From: Paramuribaculum sp. | Lineage (GTDB): Bacteria; Bacteroidota; Bacteroidia; Bacteroidales; Muribaculaceae | Reading direction: 5' to 3' | Assembly: GCA_029051835.1 (NCBI GenBank) | Contig: JAIDKJ010000192.1 | Span: 1 to 6,741 of the forward strand | DNA: 6,741 bases | Shown here: positions 1 through 6,252 of the stretch, piece after piece | Position numbering within the stretch: position 1 is the stretch's first letter | How the letters are laid out: each line of letters begins with the position of its first letter | Notes under the pieces: model-generated | Databases searched by the model: none | What the model was told of the DNA's origin: nothing | Seen by the model: the letters and a program-made list of their open reading frames with translations, nothing else | Made by a program: the position numbers and the translations under genes

Positions 1-862
1 ACCCGACACTACCCCGGGGGCTATCGCCGACATCTGCCGGCGTTTTCCCGTGACGGCCAAACGACAGGTGGTGATCGTAAAGGAGCTGCAGAGCGTCGAT
101 GCGCGATGGAAGTCAAAGCTGTGCGGCTACCTTGAAAAACCGTCGCCCACCACCCTTCTCGTCATGGCGTCGCGCGGCGAAGCCGTGAAACCGGCCGAAG
201 TGGTCAAAGCTGTCAAAAAGGGCGAGGGGGTAGTATTCGAGAGCACACGGCTGCGCCCTGCCGCAATAGCCCCGACCATTGAAGCGCTTGTGCGCAACGC
301 CGGGCTGCATATCGAGCCGAAAGGGATAGCCATGCTCACCGATTATATAGGAGTGGATGCGGCCAAACTCTACAACGAGATCGGGAAAATGGCCATGATA
401 CTCGGCAAGGGAGCCACGATCACCCCCGAGAGCATCGAACGCAATATCGGAGTCAGCAAAGACTACAACAATTTTGAACTGATCGACGCCATTGCCTCGA
501 AAGATGCGCGCAAGGCATTCGCCATAGCCGACTATTTCGCTAAGAATCCCAAGCCCAACCCTACGGTGGTCACCATCGCGGCGCTATTCACCTTTTTCTC
601 CGATCTGCTCATAGTGCATTTCACCAAAGACAAATCGCCTTCGGGACTTAAAAGCGCTCTGGGTCTGAAATGGGACGTGCAGCTGAAGAAATTCAGCATC
701 GCGCTCCCCAACTACAATGCATTCAAGGTTATCGAGATAATATCGGCGATACGCAAAGCCGACGTGCAGTCGAAAGGTGTCGGATCACGTCAGAATTCGG
801 CCGATCTGCTCCACGACCTCATATTCAGGATACTAACCTGCACGGGCGACATATCTTTCTGA
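1..862 (+). CDS. holA: DNA polymerase III subunit delta (clamp loader), 5'-truncated
   Basis: This is the delta subunit of the replicative clamp loader, which opens the beta sliding clamp so it can be loaded onto primed DNA in the cytoplasm. The open reading frame runs in from the left edge in the frame starting at base 2. The GTG at 50 is an internal valine, because the 16 codons before it continue the family pattern (FPVTAKRQVVIVKELQ, matching the usual 'fP...rrlVivke' strand). About 286 residues are visible of a family length near 340, so roughly the first 50-60 are missing. The segment YLEKPSPTTLLVMAS is the typical end of the first domain. The helical middle domain follows (KLYNEIGKMAMILG), then SIERNIGVSKDYNNFELIDAI and the C-terminal collar domain up to the TGA at 860-862. 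The gene converges on the PorT-like gene with 49 bases between stop codons. The identification rests on motif recognition, with no alignment run. Confidence 0.93.
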   Translation, partial: PDTTPGAIADICRRFPVTAKRQVVIVKELQSVDARWKSKLCGYLEKPSPTTLLVMASRGEAVKPAEVVKAVKKGEGVVFESTRLRPAAIAPTIEALVRNAGLHIEPKGIAMLTDYIGVDAAKLYNEIGKMAMILGKGATITPESIERNIGVSKDYNNFELIDAIASKDARKAFAIADYFAKNPKPNPTVVTIAALFTFFSDLLIVHFTKDKSPSGLKSALGLKWDVQLKKFSIALPNYNAFKVIEIISAIRKADVQSKGVGSRQNSADLLHDLIFRILTCTGDISF

Positions 863-911
863 TCCACATCGCCGGCGCCATCCCGCCGCCTGTCGGAAAA
901 ACAGGGACGGA

Positions 912-1613
912 TCACTTCACCCTGAACATATATCCGAGCGAAACCTCGATAGAGGTGCAACGCGAAGCGGAGAACGGATCGCGTTTCTTCGACGAGAAGA
1001 TGCTGCCCAGACCGAAATAATAACGTCCTTCAAGCATCAGGCTGTGGCGGCGGGCAAACACAAACTCCACGCCCGCACCGCCGAGAATGCCATAATCCCT
1101 GCGGTGTTTGACCGGAAGCACCATCTGCTCTGTTTCGCGATAGCGGAACGGAGAGTCCGGCCCCATGTCGGGATTGGCATAATCAAAATCGGAATTTATG
1201 CCGCTCGACAACATATAGCTCACCGACGGGCCGAGATTAACAAATCCTTTCACCTTGTCGGTGCCGAAATATATATGGCAAAGCACCGGAAGGGTCAGAT
1301 AGGTCAGAGTGCGCTCGTAGAGCCATTGCCCCTCGTCCTTTTCAAAACCCTCTTTCCATCCGCGCTGTGTCACGCACAGTTCGCCCACCAGACCGAATAT
1401 GTTTTCTTCAGTGTATCGAGCCGTCAGGCCGGCAGTGACGCCCTGCACGAGCGCCTGCTTGACATGCGGCGAAAACTGCATATTCGAAAAAGTGGCACCA
1501 GCTTTGCCGCCAAGATAAAATTTAGGCTCATACTGGCGCTGGGCCGATGCCGACGCCGCCACGGCAATCATAGCCACTGCCGCTATGACCGGCTTAAGGA
1601 ACGGAAGTCTCAT
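912..1613 (-). CDS. PorT-family outer-membrane beta-barrel protein
   Basis: This is a 233-aa secreted protein with a clear signal peptide: positive start, hydrophobic stretch at residues 9-20, and ASA-Q cleavage after about residue 24. The mature part is rich in alternating polar/hydrophobic strands and aromatic residues and has the PorT/'outer membrane protein beta-barrel' pattern: GGKAGATFSNMQF near the N-terminus, GLVGELCVTQRGW around 74-86, YLTLPVLCHIYF at 105-116, GFVNLGPSVSYMLSSG at 123-138, and a last strand IEVSLGYMF near the C-terminus. Such proteins are predicted to be small eight-stranded barrels in the outer membrane. PorT itself is a type IX secretion component, but many paralogues have no known job and I cannot tell which this is. 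The ATG shares one base with the stop codon of the upstream LysM gene, so translation is probably coupled. No separate promoter is visible. The family call is firm; the precise function is unknown. Confidence 0.85.
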   Translation of the reverse strand: MRLPFLKPVIAAVAMIAVAASASAQRQYEPKFYLGGKAGATFSNMQFSPHVKQALVQGVTAGLTARYTEENIFGLVGELCVTQRGWKEGFEKDEGQWLYERTLTYLTLPVLCHIYFGTDKVKGFVNLGPSVSYMLSSGINSDFDYANPDMGPDSPFRYRETEQMVLPVKHRRDYGILGGAGVEFVFARRHSLMLEGRYYFGLGSIFSSKKRDPFSASRCTSIEVSLGYMFRVK

Positions 1614-3718
1614 CAGAGTGATATTTTGTCAATCAGACCGCTCGGACGGAAGTTGATCAGATACAACTGGTCGTTGACCCAACCGCCTTCGGGGACACGG
1701 ATGAAGTTGAAACCGTTCTGTATGCCGGAATGCGACTCAGGCGTTTCCGTCTGATGCGAACGGAGCCAATTGATCACGAACATGCCCGTATCGAAACCGA
1801 ATGTGCCCTGACGCGGAACATAGTTGGCCATCGGTGCACCATACCAGCGCGAGAAACTTTCGTCGACCTCACGCACTGCCGGATCGTCGGGCACCGTATA
1901 GAACCGCGAGAACACCATTGTATTGAGTTTGTGCATGTTGACCAGCGTTTCGCCGCGGAACGTTATCCACTCGGGGTATCCGAAGATCCTCACCGGGTCG
2001 GCCTGCGACGATTTCTCACGGAACTCAGCTATGGCGCCGGTCAGTCTGTTAAGCTCGGCCTGACGTCCGCTGACCGGGATAAACACATAGTTGCCATCCT
2101 TATCGAGCTGAGCCAGATCTTTAAGCCGCAATATATTGTCGAATGTCACCTGATGATAGCGGATCCCCTCCCTGTCCAGACGGTTTTTCAGAGCGGTTAT
2201 GAATTCAGCCTTGTCGTCGGGCGACTCACTGTGGCTCACGATCACAGGCGTATACTCACGACAGTTGCGCAACAGACCGGTGATTGCCTTGTCGTACATC
2301 ATGTCATGGGGTATGTTGCCCTGCATCATCGACGGATTGCTTCTGAACGTGGTGTCCTTCACCACAAAAAGGTTGAGCACGTTGAGTCCCTTGACACGCG
2401 CATAGTTGCCGAGCATCGAGAGCTGGGTTTCGTCGTCGGGCGCTATTATCACTCCGGCCTTGGTCAGAGATGAATCCCTGAGCAGCGCTCCGACACGCAT
2501 GGCGGAGCCTTCGGTGTCAAACACACTGACGTTGATAGGGGTGCCACAACGACGCATCGTGTCGACGGCAAGCAGGAATCCTTTGTAGAACTCCGTATAG
2601 AGCTGGGCTTTTTTAGGCTGTTCGGCCTGATTGAGCATCAGCGGGAGCATGAGCGCCACATTGACCTCACGGCGGTCGACGGCCTGTGCAGAGGCCGACA
2701 CATCGCCGGATGCCGACTGGCTCTCACCGGTCACGGCCATTGTCGGATCAATGTTGTCGGACGTGGTTTCATCATCGTCGCTACCGCCAGCTGCGGCCAC
2801 AGATCCGGCCATAGCTCCTGTGAGAGGTATGTTAAGTATCATTCCCTCCTTTAGCACCCCGACGTCGGGATTGGCCTTTTCAAGCTGCTCTATGGTAAGT
2901 CCGTTGGCACGGGCTATCGAATAGAATGTCTCCTTGTTCTTCACCATGTAGCGTCCCATTGCCACATCGGCCGAAGATGAGGGCGCCTGACGCTCCTGAG
3001 TGTCAGCCGCCGCTGTTTCGCTCACACGCGAATCCGATCCGGCCGGCACGAGTATCATCTGTCCGGCCTCGTAGTGACTCTCGTTGAGTCCGGGGTTGAG
3101 GGCAAGCAGATTGCTGACAGTGGTATTGTGGTTGACCGCAATGCGGTAAAGGCTCTCTTTCTCTCCTATGCGATATGGCACAGTCGATGCCGAAGTAGCT
3201 GCATCGCGCGCTGCCGCAGGCTGTTGCGGAGCCGGTGTTTCAGTAGCGGGAACCGATGCGGCAACGACTCGCGAGCCATCGCCTGAACCGGTAGAGGGGC
3301 GATACGACGGATCGCTGACTATCAGCACCTGATCCTTGCGTATGCCGTCGCGCACCTGCGGATTCCATTCGATCAACTGATCGGTAGTGATGCCATATGT
3401 GTGAGCGATGCCGTAGATGGTTTCTTTTGCCTTGACCGTGTGGCGGCGCGGCTTCCACGCTGCCTGCTCTACCGGAAAATACAATATCTGGCCGGCTCTC
3501 AGACCGTCGCGCACCGAAGGATTGGCCTTCTCGATTTCCTCGCGCGAGATCTGAAGCTTGCGGGCTATGGAATAGACCGTTTCGCCCTGTGACACCTCAT
3601 AGTAACGGCAATCACGTCCATTTATCTGCTTTACGGGCAGATTGTCGATGCCGTCGGATGCAACCGCCGCCAGCGTCACAAGCGCGGCCGCAGCGAAATA
3701 TATCAGTCGTCTGTTCAT
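1613..3718 (-). CDS. Secreted protein with four LysM domains and a type-I periplasmic-binding-protein fold
   Basis: This 701-aa protein is probably periplasmic and peptidoglycan-bound. A signal peptide (MNRRLIYFAAAALVTL...) likely cleaves after AVA near residue 20; there is no lipobox cysteine. Four LysM modules are visible at about 39-82 (YEVSQGETVYSIARKLQIS), 92-135 (HTVKAKETIYGIAHTYGIT), 181-226 (PYRIGEKESLYRIAVNHNT) and 256-299 (YMVKNKETFYSIARANGLT). Each has the usual asparagine-proline before its second half. They are joined by Ala/Pro/Ser/Thr-rich linkers at 136-180, 227-255 and 300-350. From about 352 to 655 there is an alternating beta/alpha region starting VNVALMLPL, with AGVIIAP, VIVSHS and YVFIPVSG strands, resembling the ABC-transporter-type substrate-binding fold seen in amino-acid binding proteins and in LpoA. 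No transporter genes are adjacent, so a structural or regulatory role in the wall is more likely than uptake; that is inference. It is the first gene of a two-gene operon with the PorT-like gene. Confidence 0.88.
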   Translation of the reverse strand: MNRRLIYFAAAALVTLAAVASDGIDNLPVKQINGRDCRYYEVSQGETVYSIARKLQISREEIEKANPSVRDGLRAGQILYFPVEQAAWKPRRHTVKAKETIYGIAHTYGITTDQLIEWNPQVRDGIRKDQVLIVSDPSYRPSTGSGDGSRVVAASVPATETPAPQQPAAARDAATSASTVPYRIGEKESLYRIAVNHNTTVSNLLALNPGLNESHYEAGQMILVPAGSDSRVSETAAADTQERQAPSSSADVAMGRYMVKNKETFYSIARANGLTIEQLEKANPDVGVLKEGMILNIPLTGAMAGSVAAAGGSDDDETTSDNIDPTMAVTGESQSASGDVSASAQAVDRREVNVALMLPLMLNQAEQPKKAQLYTEFYKGFLLAVDTMRRCGTPINVSVFDTEGSAMRVGALLRDSSLTKAGVIIAPDDETQLSMLGNYARVKGLNVLNLFVVKDTTFRSNPSMMQGNIPHDMMYDKAITGLLRNCREYTPVIVSHSESPDDKAEFITALKNRLDREGIRYHQVTFDNILRLKDLAQLDKDGNYVFIPVSGRQAELNRLTGAIAEFREKSSQADPVRIFGYPEWITFRGETLVNMHKLNTMVFSRFYTVPDDPAVREVDESFSRWYGAPMANYVPRQGTFGFDTGMFVINWLRSHQTETPESHSGIQNGFNFIRVPEGGWVNDQLYLINFRPSGLIDKISL

Positions 3719-3752
3719 GCGTTATTTGTCAGTGTTGGATTGATTCGACGGA

Positions 3753-3760
3753 CAAAGTTA
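3753..3760 (-). promoter_or_regulatory. Bacteroidetes-type -7 element for the LysM/PorT-like operon
   Basis: On the minus strand this octamer reads TAACTTTG, a perfect fit to the Bacteroidetes primary-sigma -7 consensus TAnnTTTG. Transcription would begin about 5 bases downstream, near 3747, leaving a leader of roughly 30 bases before the ATG at 3718. No well-spaced -33 TTTG/TTG is visible upstream. The same octamer sits before the OmpA-family gene. Confidence 0.65.
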
Positions 3761-3773
3761 CGCATTTTTTGAC

Positions 3774-3781
3774 TAATTTTG
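3774..3781 (+). promoter_or_regulatory. Bacteroidetes-type -7 element for the AlkD-like gene
   Basis: The octamer TAATTTTG fits the TAnnTTTG consensus and ends five bases before the ATG at 3787. The expected transcription start is therefore at or next to the start codon, implying a leaderless or near-leaderless mRNA. It lies only 13 bases from the oppositely oriented -7 element of the LysM operon. A clear -33 element is not visible, and the region is AT-rich, so chance occurrence is possible. Confidence 0.5.
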
Positions 3782-3786
3782 CGCTC

Positions 3787-4341
3787 ATGACGCAATTCAA
3801 TCCACTACAGACCATAAAACGCCGCTTTTTTGCCATGCGCAACGGCATTGTCGCCGACACACTGCGCAAAGCGGGATCACCCTACCGCATAATTTTCGGA
3901 CTCAACCTGCCACAGCTGTCGGAAATAGCGCATGACACCGGATGCGATACCGCCATGGCCGAAACGCTCCTTGCCGACAACCACACGCGTGAGAGCCAGC
4001 TTCTGGCTCCGATGATAGCCGATCCCGCCACGATCGACTACTGCGAAGCCACCCGATGGGCCGACGCCATGGTGTCGGCGGAGGCAATCGACGTGCTGTG
4101 TCTGAAGCTGCTCCGCCGCATGCCCGATCCGGTCACTACGGCCATCAGGTGGACCACCGAAGAATCGCCCGAAAGCGCTCCATTGCGTAAATATGCCGGA
4201 ATAAGACTGATGTGGAATCTCATACCGCAGCACTCGGCCTCACTGCGCCCCGTGGCGGCAGAGATAGCCCGGACTGGGGGCGATACGGCTCCTTTGGCGG
4301 CGCGCCTGATGGAAGAGATAGATTTTCTCGCCGGAGAGTGA
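3787..4341 (+). CDS. AlkD-like HEAT-repeat protein (DNA alkylation repair family)
   Basis: This is a 184-aa, probably cytoplasmic, all-helical protein. AlkD-family enzymes are HEAT-repeat DNA glycosylases that excise positively charged alkylated bases. The recognisable pattern is RRFFAMRNGIVADTLRKAG (residues 12-30), then FGLNLPQLSEIA, then NHTRESQLLAPMIADP at 65-80 (the family's 'W...E.R.LA' helix), then RWADAMVSAEAIDVLCLKLL at 90-109 (the 'W......sWdlcD' helix), and RKYAGIRLMWNLI at 134-146. Aspartate 102 aligns by eye with the AlkD catalytic aspartate, but the tryptophan of the usual 'sWD' is replaced by alanine. It is shorter than typical AlkD (about 220-235). The open frame extends upstream to 3589, but that part overlaps the LysM gene antisense; the ATG at 3787 directly follows a promoter-like element and begins the conserved first helix. 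Activity as a glycosylase is uncertain, and a non-enzymatic DNA-binding role is possible. Confidence 0.75.
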   Translation: MTQFNPLQTIKRRFFAMRNGIVADTLRKAGSPYRIIFGLNLPQLSEIAHDTGCDTAMAETLLADNHTRESQLLAPMIADPATIDYCEATRWADAMVSAEAIDVLCLKLLRRMPDPVTTAIRWTTEESPESAPLRKYAGIRLMWNLIPQHSASLRPVAAEIARTGGDTAPLAARLMEEIDFLAGE

Positions 4342-4366
4342 CCCACGGAGAGCGACCGCGGGCATT

Positions 4367-5284
4367 TCAACTACGCCGCGATCCCAGACGGTCGCCCGCT
4401 ATGACGCCGCCGAGAATCAAGGCACACCCTACGCAACCTATCAGCGAGATCTTCTCGCCAAGCATCACGGCCGACAGCACAAGCGTGACCACCGGAGAGA
4501 AATACATGTAATTGCCCGAGGTGACCGCGCCAAGCCCCTTTACGGCCTGCCCCCACAGGAGGTATGCTATCATGGAGCAGAACAGGCCGAGGAAGAGCAG
4601 ATTGAACAGCACTTCCGCGTTGAGCATCTGCGCCAACGGGAAATGGTTGCCCTCCATTAGGAAAAACGGCAAAGCGGTGACGATACCGTAGAAAAATGTC
4701 TTGCGGATGATAAACCAGCTACTGTAGACGGTGCTCAGCGGACGCAGAACGATCGAGTAGACAGCCCAGCAAAGCGCGGCGAGCAGTGCAAGCATATCGC
4801 CGAGCGGATTGACCTGGAGGTTCATGCTCGAATTGAATATCACGCACCCAACGCCGACAAGAGCCACGAACGATCCCGCCATCATGGCCCGCGATATACG
4901 CTCACTCTTATAAAGCAGCGCCACAAGCATCACGGTGAGAAGCGGCGAAGTCGACACAAGCAGCGACACGTTGCTGACCAGAGTATATGTCACGGCAGTG
5001 TTCTCGGCTATGAAATAGACTGATCCGCCGCAGATGCCGCAAAGAGCGAATTTCAGCTCATCGCGCACCGAATCCGAAAAAAACGGCCTCGGACAGAACA
5101 GAAAAGTGCATAAATATGCTAAAATAAACCGATAGACATAGATCTCTACCGCCGACATGCCGCACTGCAGCAGCACTTTTGTGGAAATAAACGATGCACC
5201 CCAGGCACTTACCGCCAGAAGAGCACCCAGATGATATATTACGCCGGAACGTGATTCTCTGTGATCTGTATTGAAGTAAGCCAT
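4367..5284 (-). CDS. EamA/DMT-family inner-membrane transporter
   Basis: This is a 305-aa membrane protein of the drug/metabolite transporter superfamily, which exports or takes up small metabolites; the substrate cannot be read from the sequence. Ten hydrophobic segments can be picked out at roughly 16-36, 47-64, 77-96, 104-123, 134-150, 162-181, 190-210, 226-245, 252-273 and 280-296, forming two EamA repeats. Each repeat carries the family's signature before an even-numbered helix: SNVSLLVSTSPLLTVMLVALL with KSERIS in the first, and SGNYMYFSPVVTLVLSAVML with GEKIS in the second. AWGASFISTK in the first helix is also typical. The ATG at 5284 is preferred. The frame reaches back to a TTG at 5302, but that would add only six residues of no clear character and would leave a very short leader. 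The stop lies 25 bases from the stop of the convergent AlkD-like gene. Confidence 0.9.
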   Translation of the reverse strand: MAYFNTDHRESRSGVIYHLGALLAVSAWGASFISTKVLLQCGMSAVEIYVYRFILAYLCTFLFCPRPFFSDSVRDELKFALCGICGGSVYFIAENTAVTYTLVSNVSLLVSTSPLLTVMLVALLYKSERISRAMMAGSFVALVGVGCVIFNSSMNLQVNPLGDMLALLAALCWAVYSIVLRPLSTVYSSWFIIRKTFFYGIVTALPFFLMEGNHFPLAQMLNAEVLFNLLFLGLFCSMIAYLLWGQAVKGLGAVTSGNYMYFSPVVTLVLSAVMLGEKISLIGCVGCALILGGVIAGDRLGSRRS

Positions 5285-5325
5285 GCGGATCGATGGTTTC
5301 AAGCGTTGAATGTAATTATCGACTG

Positions 5326-5333
5326 CAAATATA
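5326..5333 (-). promoter_or_regulatory. Bacteroidetes-type -7 element for the EamA transporter
   Basis: On the minus strand this reads TATATTTG, fitting TAnnTTTG. Transcription would start near 5320, giving a leader of about 35 bases before the ATG at 5284. A TTG lies only 11 bases upstream, which is closer than the usual spacing of about 19, so a proper -33 element is not supported. Confidence 0.5.
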
Positions 5334-5363
5334 CAAATTATTTACAACACCATCATAGCTTCT

Positions 5364-5383
5364 GCACACTATTTAGCACACTA
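5364..5383. repeat. Short direct repeat GCACACTA, two copies
   Basis: The octamer GCACACTA occurs at 5364-5371 and 5376-5383, a 12-base period close to one helical turn. It lies 31 bases upstream of the transporter's -7 element and about 90 bases upstream of the lipoprotein's. The placement would suit a pair of protein-binding half sites, but two copies of an octamer may be chance. Confidence 0.3.
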
Positions 5384-5396
5384 CCTGCATCTCGGC

Positions 5397-5452
5397 TTGA
5401 AAACATAGCCGGCAGCAACCGTAAACCAACAGCGGCATGAATACGTTTTCAA
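5397..5452. repeat. Inverted repeat TTGAAAAC / GTTTTCAA between divergent promoters
   Basis: Perfect 8-base arms lie at 5397-5404 and 5445-5452, with a smaller nested pair GCCG (5408-5411) and CGGC (5433-5436) inside. The element lies upstream of both divergent -7 elements, so it would not be in either predicted leader. It could be an operator, part of an unrecognised small transcript, or chance in AT-rich DNA. Confidence 0.3.
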
Positions 5453-5474
5453 ACTAAAAGTTGGAAATTTTTCT

Positions 5475-5482
5475 TAACTTTG
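5475..5482 (+). promoter_or_regulatory. Bacteroidetes-type -7 element for the OmpA-family lipoprotein
   Basis: TAACTTTG matches TAnnTTTG exactly and is followed by GCGG. The predicted start is near 5488, giving a leader of about 38 bases that is A/T-rich and ends in CGAAAA before the ATG, without a Shine-Dalgarno sequence, as is usual for strongly expressed genes in this phylum. A TTG at 5461-5463 is only 11 bases upstream, short for a -33 element. Confidence 0.65.
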
Positions 5483-5526
5483 CGGACTAATAATTGAAAA
5501 GTGAATTTTATTAAACAATTCGAAAA

Positions 5527-6237
5527 ATGAAAAAGACACTGAAAATCATGAGCGCCGGTGTAATGGCACTGTGCCTGCTCATCAGCTCCGGTTGCAGCAG
5601 CATGACCAATACCGGTAAAGGAGCACTCATAGGCGGTGGCGGCGGAGCCGCTCTCGGCGCAGGTCTTGGCGCGATAATCGGCGGCGGCAAAGGCGCGGCC
5701 ATAGGCAGTGCCATCGGTGCAGGCGTCGGTGCAGGCGCAGGCGCGCTCATCGGCAAGAAGATGGACAAGCAGCAGGCAGAGCTGCAGCGCGAGCTGGCCG
5801 AAAAGGCTCAGGTGGAAGAGGTGAAGGATCAGAACGGACTGCAGGCCATCAAGGTGACATTCAGCTCCGGCATACTGTTCCCGACCAACGGCACTACCCT
5901 CAGCACATCGGCACGCAACGACCTCACGCCGTTTGCCACATCGCTGCTCAACAATCCCGACACCAACGTGCAGATCTATGGCTTCACTGACGACACCGGC
6001 ACAATGGCTGTCAACACACGTGTAGCCAACGGACGAGCCGACGCCGTGCGCCAGTTCCTGCTCAACAGCGGAGTCTCTGCCAACCGTCTGACCGCCGAGG
6101 GCATACCCATGGCCGACTATGTGGCTTCAAACGCCACTCCCGAAGGACGCCAGCAGAACCGCCGAGTGGAGATCTACATCACTGCAAGCAAGCAGATGAT
6201 CGAACAGGCCGAAGCAGGCACCCTGTCTATGCGCTGA
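5527..6237 (+). CDS. OmpA-family lipoprotein with glycine zipper (YiaD/Pal-like)
   Basis: This 236-aa lipoprotein probably anchors the outer membrane to peptidoglycan. The signal peptide ends in a lipobox, ISSGC, with the lipidated cysteine at residue 23. Serines follow it, not aspartate. Residues 31-76 are a glycine zipper (repeated GxxxG such as GGGAALGAGLGAIIGGG), a membrane-inserting or self-associating segment. A short charged, possibly coiled-coil stretch follows (77-100, KKMDKQQAELQRELAEKAQ). The OmpA/MotB peptidoglycan-binding domain occupies about 105-220: VTFSSGILFPTNGTTLS, YGFTDDTG at 151-158, NGRADAVRQFLL, and GRQQNRRVEIYI at 207-218. The diaminopimelate-binding aspartate and arginine are plausibly in the TDDTG and NRRVEI motifs. 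The domain order is that of E. coli YiaD. It is a single-gene unit with its own promoter, divergent from the transporter. Confidence 0.92.
   Translation: MKKTLKIMSAGVMALCLLISSGCSSMTNTGKGALIGGGGGAALGAGLGAIIGGGKGAAIGSAIGAGVGAGAGALIGKKMDKQQAELQRELAEKAQVEEVKDQNGLQAIKVTFSSGILFPTNGTTLSTSARNDLTPFATSLLNNPDTNVQIYGFTDDTGTMAVNTRVANGRADAVRQFLLNSGVSANRLTAEGIPMADYVASNATPEGRQQNRRVEIYITASKQMIEQAEAGTLSMR
5715..5744 (+). repeat. 12-base tandem repeat within the glycine-zipper coding region
   Basis: The unit CGGTGCAGGCG recurs at 5715-5725 and 5727-5737, and a further GCAGGCGC copy of its half follows. It encodes the Gly-Ala-Gly-Val/Ala part of the zipper. The period is a multiple of three, so slippage would lengthen or shorten the zipper without changing frame. 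Confidence 0.55.
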
Positions 6238-6252
6238 TCATAAGTAACTCTT

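Noticed and set aside
889..905. Hairpin CCTGT/ACAGG between holA and the PorT-like gene
   Set aside because: The stem is only five pairs and the A-run lies in the loop rather than after the stem, so it does not look like a working terminator.
1044..1754. 236-aa open frame antisense to the PorT-like gene
   Set aside because: The opposite strand encodes a protein with a clear signal peptide and barrel pattern; this frame spans the coupled gene junction and resembles no family.
1730..2473. 247-aa open frame antisense to the LysM/PBP gene
   Set aside because: It lies wholly within a well-supported gene on the other strand, has no recognisable domain, is rich in His/Arg as expected of an antisense shadow of GC-rich codons, and has no promoter-like element.
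1613..3718. LysM/PBP gene as the binding protein of an amino-acid ABC transporter
   Set aside because: No permease or transport ATPase gene is nearby, and the four LysM domains point to wall attachment rather than ligand shuttling; the only ABC gene in the window is of the soluble ABC-F type.
3589..3786. N-terminal extension of the AlkD-like frame
   Set aside because: It overlaps the start of the LysM gene and the divergent promoters, and the conserved family sequence begins only at the ATG at 3787.
5289..5325. TCGAT/ATCGA pairing in the transporter leader, possible riboswitch or attenuator
   Set aside because: Five base pairs enclosing a loop of over 20 bases in a leader of about 35 bases are too little for a structured regulator.
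5511..5768. 85-aa Pro/Ala-rich open frame antisense to the lipoprotein gene
   Set aside because: It is the complement of the glycine-zipper codons (Gly-Ala codons read backwards as Pro/Ala); the sense strand has a lipobox and promoter.
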